Source of the DNA: Auxenochlorella pyrenoidosa
Lineage: Eukaryota > Chlorophyta > Trebouxiophyceae > Chlorellales > Chlorellaceae
Reading direction: 5' to 3'
NCBI GenBank assembly: GCA_001430745.1
Contig: KQ481938.1
Location: forward strand, 1,886,823-1,901,467
DNA length: 14,645 nt
Below, one piece after another: positions 9,221 through 14,645 of the stretch (position 1 is its first letter; the number at the start of each line of letters is the position of its first letter). The translations under genes and the position numbers were made by a program. The notes beneath the pieces are model-generated. The model searched no databases, was not told where the DNA came from, and saw only the letters and a list, made by a program, of their open reading frames with translations.

Positions 9221-11727
9221 TCACTTGTGCACATCGACCTGCTGCAGCACGTGGCGCAGCAGCTTGGCGGGGTCCCACTCCCTGCCGCTGCCGCCACCCT
9301 CCCCCTCCCCGTCATCTGCCGCAGAGGCCGCCGCCGCGCTCTCCGCCGCGGTGGGCGCTGCCGCCAGCTGCTGCAGGCACCAGCGCCAGCCGCAGCGGCC
9401 CTCCTTCTCACCCGCCTGCAGGGGCAGGACAGGGACGATGGGCCAAAGAGCTGGGCCAATGGTGGCGTGCTGCGCTCGCGACAGGTCCCCTCCGGGTGCA
9501 CAACGGCAGCATCGCGGCGCGTGGCTGGCACCCGGGAAGCAAGCGCAGGCAGGCTAGGCTGCGCACGAGCGGCGGGGCCTGCCAGCACAGCTTGCCTGGG
9601 AGCTGTTGACCCAGGGGCAGAAGGGGCGGTGCAGGGCCAGCGGGTCCAGCGGCGACGCCTCTGCAGAGCCGTACCTGGCGGCAGCCGCTGCCACCGCTGC
9701 CCGCTGCTGCTGGCCGTTGGCCGCCTGGCCCGACCCGCCAGCAGTCCCATTACTGCTGGGGCCTGCCGACGGCACGGGAGCGGCGAGCGTCCCGGCAGCC
9801 CCGCCCCCGGTGCTTGCTGCCCGGCTGCGCTTCTCCGATGCTGCCTTGGCCTCAATGTCTGCCACCACAGCGCTCCAGCTGAAGTCTGGCTGCTTGCGCT
9901 TGATGCTGGCGCCCCCAACAGCGCTCCGTTCGCGGGCAGCGCCGCCCAAAGCGGGCGCGGCAGACGCCTGCAGCGCTGCAAAGCCAAACACAGGCACGCT
10001 TCCGCTGCGGCTGCTGCCACCGAATGGCCCTGCTGCAGTGGCCAGCTGGCCGGCTTGTCCCTCCTGCTCGCTACGCCCCTCCTCGCTGCCAGCAGCTGCA
10101 GCTGCGCTATCCTGGGCTGCAGCACCAGCGGCTGCGACCCCCGGGGCACCAAACGCTGCCACCTGCTGCGCGGCTGCGCCAAAGGGTGCAGCCGCTGGCC
10201 CGCCAGCTGCCCCAGGCAACATTGCTCCGCCGGCAATGGTGGTCGCGATGTCAGCTGCCACATTCCGGCTGGCTGCCAGCTTGGCCAGCCCCGCGCTGGT
10301 GTGAGTGGCGCCATGCAGGGCCTGCCGGCTGCCTGCCAGGCCGCGCCGCCGCGGTGCGGGGAGCACGACGGGCTTGCAGCGCGGGAAGAAAGCCCACAGG
10401 CCCGCCCTGGCGGCGCACAGGCTGCACTGCAGCGCCGCGCTCTCCGGGCCCACCTGCTGCGGCAGGCCTTCGGCTGCCTCCGCCTGCTGCTCGCTGCCTC
10501 CTGCAGCCGCCGCCGCCCCAGCCAGCATGACCTTCAGGTCCCAGCCGCACAGCGCCAGCACCCGCGCACGGGCGTCAAAGTCCCGGCTGCCAAGGAGTGC
10601 CACGCCCTGGCCCACAGCGTCGAACGGCGCAGCAGCAGCGCCTGCCGCTGCCAGCGCAGCTGCTTCATTGGGCTGCGCTGTTGCTGCGGGTGCCGTTGAC
10701 ATGCCGCCTGCACCCGAGTTGCCCAGCAGCAATTGGGCCAGGCGCTGCGGGCTGGCTGCGGCTGCTAGCGAGTCAAGCGGCTCGCGTGCCAAGGGCGGCA
10801 GGCACAGCAGGCGCTGCAGCGCAGCACAGCGTGCGTCAAAGCCTTGCCTCACCGCCTCCTGCACAGGTGGAGGCACAGAGAGTGCAGGGCCCTGGGCATG
10901 CATGGGGCGGGGCAGAGCAACAGGCAGGCCAGGCCTCGTCACTGGCATGGCACCCATCCCCAGCTGCCGCTATTCCCCAGCTGCCACATGTGAAGCAGGT
11001 GACCACAGCAGTTGGCCGCACATTCCCCAGCTCTACTGCGGCCCGGCAGCCAACTGCTGCTGCAGCGCTGCAGGTACTGCACACCACACCTGCGTCAGCG
11101 GCGGGAACTGCAGCAGGGAGAGAGCCGACGTGGCGGCACGCCAGGGGCAGGCCGCGTCGTGCGCGCTGGCCAGGCGCTCGGCGTGCCGCCGCCCCGCCGC
11201 AGCCGCGTCCTCCGGCAGCAGGTCGGCGGCGATGGGGCAACTCAGCTTGGCCTTGCAAAACTGCGGCGGTGGGGCAGTAAGGGCTGGTCGGGGTGAGCCG
11301 GCAAGGCAGAGTGCGAACGAGCACCTGCAGCAACCCACGCATTCTCCAAGAACCACAGGTATGGCCATCATCTGCACACAAAGCGGGTCTTGCTCCAGCC
11401 CTGGGCTCCCCGCTCTGGCGGGCGGCCCCGCACCTCGCAGGACAGCAGGTCGGGCCCGGTGTTGGTCCACCCCCGACGGGCACACTCCACGGGGCTGATG
11501 CTCTGCGGCTTGCAGAACCAGGTGCCGCTCTTGAAGGTGGCCAGGCGGCGGAAGAGATCGCCGCGGTCCCAAGGCCGGCCACGGGCGGCAGAGCCGCCGC
11601 TGCCATTGCCGCCACCGCTGGCAGGCGCCGCGATGGGCAGGCTGGGCTCGGCGTGCTGCGCCTGTAGATGCGGCAGGTAGAGCAGTTTGTCCAAGGCCCG
11701 GCGTATACGCTCCTGTGAGTCTCCCAT
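9221..11727 (-). CDS. ZC3HC1/NIPA-like C3HC zinc-finger protein
   Basis: Four exons, all joined in phase 0: 11727-11434, 11260-11090, 10858-9596 and 9415-9221, encoding 640 residues. The N-terminal C3HC domain is clear: RPWDRGDLFRRLATF (51-65), WFCKPQSISPVECARRGW (70-87), then C97 and C100 joined across intron 1, then H132, C136-P-W and QFPP (149-152). The second, Rsm1-like half has LCGW (C259), LQCSLC (C300, C303), HRPFCPWVN (H565, C569) and CGWRW in the last exon. The family (animal ZC3HC1/NIPA, yeast Pml39, plant NIPA-like proteins) is nuclear; animal ZC3HC1 is a nuclear-basket protein that binds TPR and was first described as an F-box-like partner of cyclin B1. Basic patches KRK (475-477) and EKRSR (497-501) may be nuclear localisation signals. 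The linker is strongly alanine-rich and carries FG dipeptides. The start at 11727 is the first ATG in frame. The last intron uses GC-AG. Confidence 0.88.
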
Positions 11728-12878
11728 CGCGCGGTTCAAGACGCAAAGTTCAGCAGGACGTATCGTTTGACCGGTCGGCTGTGCTCAAGTGCTCGTTATC
11801 GACTGCAAATACGTTTGGCAGAGAAGCAGGGAGGGAAGGCGCATGCCAGGGCGACTGGCCAAACAGGCAGAGGTTCAAGAGCAACCTGTCCGCCTCTTAG
11901 ATGATCCTAGCAGATGGAAATTGACTTTGAAGACGCAAACCAATCTGATCGTCGCTGTCTCGGCATTTGAACAGCATCACTGCCACCGCCAGCAAGCCCC
12001 ATGGCGCAGCACATGATGCCTGGAGGGAAGGTTGTTCAACTGCCCTAATGGGAGAATTAAGCTATTAATCAATGTTCGTTGATGTATACACCATGGACAT
12101 GATTCGCTTATGCAGGTGGATGCGTGTTTTGCGGATGGGGGTGTCTGCACTGGTTCAAGCGTTCACATGCAGTCCAAGCCATGGTGGTGCTGCCAGCAGT
12201 GTGCATCTCTGCACACTTTACCTCAGCCATCAGGGTGCCTGCTGAGTGGCGGCAGCAGCTTCCTTGTGCACAGACATTTTGAGGACAGGACGCACCACCC
12301 CGGCAAAAGCCTGGATGCCGCCTGGTAGAGCATGCCGACATAATGCTCGCGCCCCACCCAAATTGAGCAGGGCCCCAGGCTGGACATGCAGCAGCAGCAT
12401 GTACTTTGTGGTAAGAGACTATTGGAACAACAAAGGAGTTGCACTCTGCAGATTGATTCTACTGCTGGCCCACCCTGCGCCGTTCGTTGCCGCTGCCACT
12501 ATTTGTTTGAACTGGTCCGCTCGGCGAAGCCGGTTGTGACAGCTGCCAAAGTAGGAATTATTTGTAACAGAGCCCTCAGGTCAGCTGGATCAGCCTCCGG
12601 CGAGGGAGGAGGTAGGAAGAGAGCCACATGCAGTTCGCCTGCCGAGAGGGCGCTGGGGGCTAGCACGCCCTCCCATCGAGCGCACAGTCCGCTAGATAGG
12701 TATAATACGACGAACGCACGCCCTACAAGTGCCGCATGTCGCTGCAAAGGCCGGCAGCCTCCTGGGAGGTGCGCTGCGTGCTGAGCCCCCGCCAAGCTTT
12801 GGCCGCAGCTAGCACCTGCAACGCCCTCTTCGACGTGCCCGTGGCTCGCTCGTGCACGCGCAGCAGCAGCCGAGCAAC
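11728..12878. other. Divergent intergenic region between the zinc-finger gene and RPS18
   Basis: The two flanking genes point away from each other, so this region must hold both 5' flanks. It is visibly less GC-rich than the exons, especially 11740-12120 and 12520-12600. I see no gene: the open frames on both strands have AT-ending codons and no family motifs. A TATA-like site lies at 12701, and the first exon of RPS18 may lie anywhere in the right part. Confidence 0.5.
12701..12707 (+). promoter_or_regulatory. TATA-like element upstream of RPS18
   Basis: TATAATA occurs in a GC-rich context about 178 bases upstream of the proposed RPS18 start at 12879. If used, transcription would begin near 12731 and the 5' UTR would be about 150 bases. 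Confidence 0.35.
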
Positions 12879-14645
12879 ATGGGGGTGCGCACCGACGGGG
12901 CTGCAGCTGGGGGAGGGCAGTGGCCCTGCTGAGCGGCGTAACAGGATGCACGCAGCTGGCAGACTGTCTTGGCCAGCCGACCGGCGCCATGCAGCCGCCC
13001 GAGCAGCATGCGGGCTCCTGGCGGCCATAGCGTGGCGGCAGCTCGACTCTGTCTGGGCCACTGGTTTCAGCAGCTCCATCTGCAGCTGGCCGCCGGGCCT
13101 GGCCCCCGGGCGCCGCCCTGCTGGAAGCGCCCGCCTGCCGCCGCCACCGCTCCCGCCCTCACCGCTTTCCTGGTCTGCCCCTTCCTGCAGTCCCTGGTGG
13201 GCAGCGACAACTTCACGCACATTCTGCGTGTGCTGAACACCAACGTGGATGGCAAGCAGAAGATCATGTACGCCCTGACCGCCATCAAGGGTCTCGGCCG
13301 CCGCTTCTCCAACATCTGCTGCAAGAAGGCTGAGGTGGACCTGAACAAGCGGTGAGGGCGGGCAGCCGGGCGATCTGCCTGCAGCAGGGTGCCTTGTGAT
13401 CAGCGCAGAAAGTGAGGGAACAAGAGGCCTGCTGCTGTCGCGGGCCCCACATCACGCAGCGCCTCGAGCGGCCGGGGGTGCAGCAGCGCCTGGCGTTGCA
13501 GTGGCACGTGCCAGCACCGTCTGGCAGGCTCGCCAGTGCTGCAACGCAGCAGGGCTGCCAGGAAGAAGGAGCAGAGCGCCACATGCGCTGGTCTGCCGCA
13601 GCAGAATTTCCATAAACATGGTGTCAGCGTCTTGCCAATAGGGGAGCGCTGCAGAGGTTGCTGTGGAGCACCCAGCTGAAGCTGTGGTTGTAGAGGCAGC
13701 CTGAAGCGAGCGCTACCACGTGGCCTGGGACAGCCAGGGGACATCAGCACTCAGCTGGCGGTAGTCCAGCATGACAAGCAGCTGGTAGCAGCCAGGGTGA
13801 CTGCAGAGCAGCAGGCATGGCCGGCGGCAGGTGCACGTCTAAAGTGTGCTGCTCAGCCAAGCCAGAAGGGCACAGCAGCGCCGCGGCACGCTGGGAACGG
13901 CTTTTCGCCGTCCAAGCTAGCGCCTGCAGCACTGGGCAGCTGCCGGCCGCCACGCTGCCGGGCGCAGAGCCAGCGCCGCACTTTCCGGGATAGAAAAAGC
14001 TGTCTTGCCTTTCAGGGGCAGGCCAGCGTCCTTCTGCTGCTGAAGCTGGGATCTTGCGGGCTGCCGCGTTGACCGGCCCCCCTCTCCCTCGGCCCCCCCC
14101 CCCCCCTTCCCTGTCGCAGCGCGGGCGAGCTGTCTGCTGAGGAGCTGGAGAGCATCATGACCATCGTGGCCAACCCCCGCGCCTACAAGATCCCCGACTG
14201 GTTCCTGAACAGGCAGAAGGACATCAAGGACGGCCGCTACAGCCAGGTGCGCGGCACGCCCCGGCCCCTGCTCCATGGCAGGCATGCGCCACGGCCAGGC
14301 TAGCCGCATGCAGGCAACAGCGGCAGGTGGACGCTCGGCTGCTGCGCTTATCACAGCGCCGGCCCAGGGTGCTCTGAGCTCAGGACATGCAACAAGGCAC
14401 CTGCAGCAGCGACTTGACAAAATCCTGCGGCCTGCTTTGGCAGGCTGGGTTACAGACCAGCAGGGCCGGAGAATCGCACCGGCAGATCGCAGGCTGGCAT
14501 CGGAGGAATGCCAACCAGCCTCCAGTCGACGGCGGTCAGCCAGCCAGCCTGCCAGCCAGCCTGGCAGCGTGGGCCTCCATGCCTCCATCTACGACATACT
14601 CTGCGGCCCAACCGAGGCCCAGCCCGGGCCCATCCGCCAACCCGC
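12879..14645 (+). CDS. RPS18: Cytosolic 40S ribosomal protein S18 (uS13), 3' end beyond window
   Basis: Two exons are certain: 13191-13351, encoding [20 protein letters not shown] and on to DLNK, and 14120-14246, encoding [20 protein letters not shown] and on to KDGRYSQ. They join at CG|GTGAGG...CAG|C, which completes the Arg codon of the conserved LNKRAGELS. The second ends at CAG|GTGCGC after YSQ, where plant and algal S18 continues with about 60 more residues; that exon was not found before the window ends. Exon 1 is inferred. The family starts MSLV, so the initiator must lie just before a phase 0 intron. ATGGGG|GTGCGC at 12879-12884 fits, with a good algal start context (CAACATGG), giving MGSLVGSD. 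A weaker option is ATG|GTGGTG at 12181. uS13 sits in the head of the small subunit, contacts the P-site tRNA and bridges to the large subunit. The two identified exons are beyond doubt. Confidence 0.9.
12885..13190 (+). other. RPS18 intron 1 (inferred 5' end)
   Basis: The acceptor CTTCCTGCAG at 13181-13190 is certain because the coding sequence of exon 2 starts directly after it. The donor at 12885 (GTGCGC) depends on the choice of first exon. Antisense open frames cross this intron but have no supporting motifs. Confidence 0.45.
13352..14119 (+). other. RPS18 intron 2, 768 bases
   Basis: The donor GTGAGG and acceptor TCGCAG are fixed by the protein on both sides. The intron is long for this window. 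I looked for box C/D motifs of an intron-encoded snoRNA and saw none convincing. A run of 14 C lies next to the acceptor. Confidence 0.85.
14093..14106 (+). repeat. C14 homopolymer in the pyrimidine tract of RPS18 intron 2
   Basis: Fourteen consecutive C lie 14 bases before the exon at 14120. It is part of the polypyrimidine tract, and its length is prone to sequencing error and natural variation. Confidence 0.8.
14247..14645 (+). other. RPS18 intron 3, beginning
   Basis: The donor GTGCGC follows YSQ. The remaining sequence to the window edge contains no match to the expected continuation of S18. Imperfect CCAG repeats occur at about 14537-14566. A minus-strand open frame here is a composition artefact. 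Confidence 0.6.
14537..14566. repeat. Imperfect CCAG tandem repeat
   Basis: Tetranucleotide units CAGC/CCAG are repeated about seven times with single-base changes, inside RPS18 intron 3. Confidence 0.5.

Noticed and set aside
8801..10699. A 632-codon open frame on the plus strand
   Set aside because: It lies antisense to the large exon of the C3HC zinc-finger gene, whose motifs are unmistakable. High GC removes stop codons from the opposite strand. The translated sequence is Arg/Ala/Cys/Pro-rich with no domain.
10305..11498. A 397-codon plus-strand open frame
   Set aside because: Also antisense to the zinc-finger gene and crossing its introns; low-complexity product with no motif.
12499..13220. 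Minus-strand open frames over RPS18 intron 1 with protein-like segments such as DLRALLQIIPTLAAV
   Set aside because: They would overlap RPS18 exon 2 on the other strand, use AT-ending codons unlike the real exons, and show no family motif or firm splice partners.

Overview
This window looks like nuclear DNA from a green alga. The DNA is GC-rich, the genes are split by many introns of roughly 100 to 800 bases with GTGAGC/GTGCGC-type donors and TGCAG acceptors, the exons show GC-biased third positions, and the clearest gene is a cytosolic eukaryotic ribosomal protein (RPS18/uS13). Protein style (alanine-rich linkers, plastid-like leaders) and intron style suggest a trebouxiophyte such as Chlorella or a relative. 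That placement is inference. No bacterial operon, CRISPR array, rRNA, tRNA or transposon was found.

Layout. Five genes lie head to tail on the minus strand, followed at the right by one plus-strand gene. From left to right: (1) an unrecognised helical protein, 1018 down to beyond base 1, cut by the window edge; (2) a small unrecognised spliced gene, about 3246 to 2256; (3) a four-helix membrane protein with a plastid-like leader, 5876 to 4361, family unknown; (4) a metallo-beta-lactamase-fold hydrolase in eight exons, 8898 to 6261, with an N-terminal hydrophobic leader and an acidic tail; (5) a ZC3HC1/NIPA-type C3HC zinc-finger protein in four exons, 11727 to 9221; (6) RPS18 on the plus strand, from about 12879 past the right edge. 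Gene models were built by hand: each splice junction was chosen so that reading phase is preserved and family motifs are joined across it.

Genes 5 and 6 diverge, so 11728 to about 12878 is a shared upstream region. It contains a TATA-like site at 12701. Neighbours have no evident functional link, as expected in a nuclear genome. The strongest identifications are RPS18, the C3HC zinc-finger protein and the metallo-beta-lactamase-fold protein.

The main points for a second look are: FG dipeptides in the linker of the putative nuclear-basket zinc-finger protein; its GC-AG last intron; a 20-base microexon and an acidic tail in the hydrolase; the orphan membrane protein; the very short first exon of RPS18; and a striking excess of the palindrome GCATGC, mostly outside exons.
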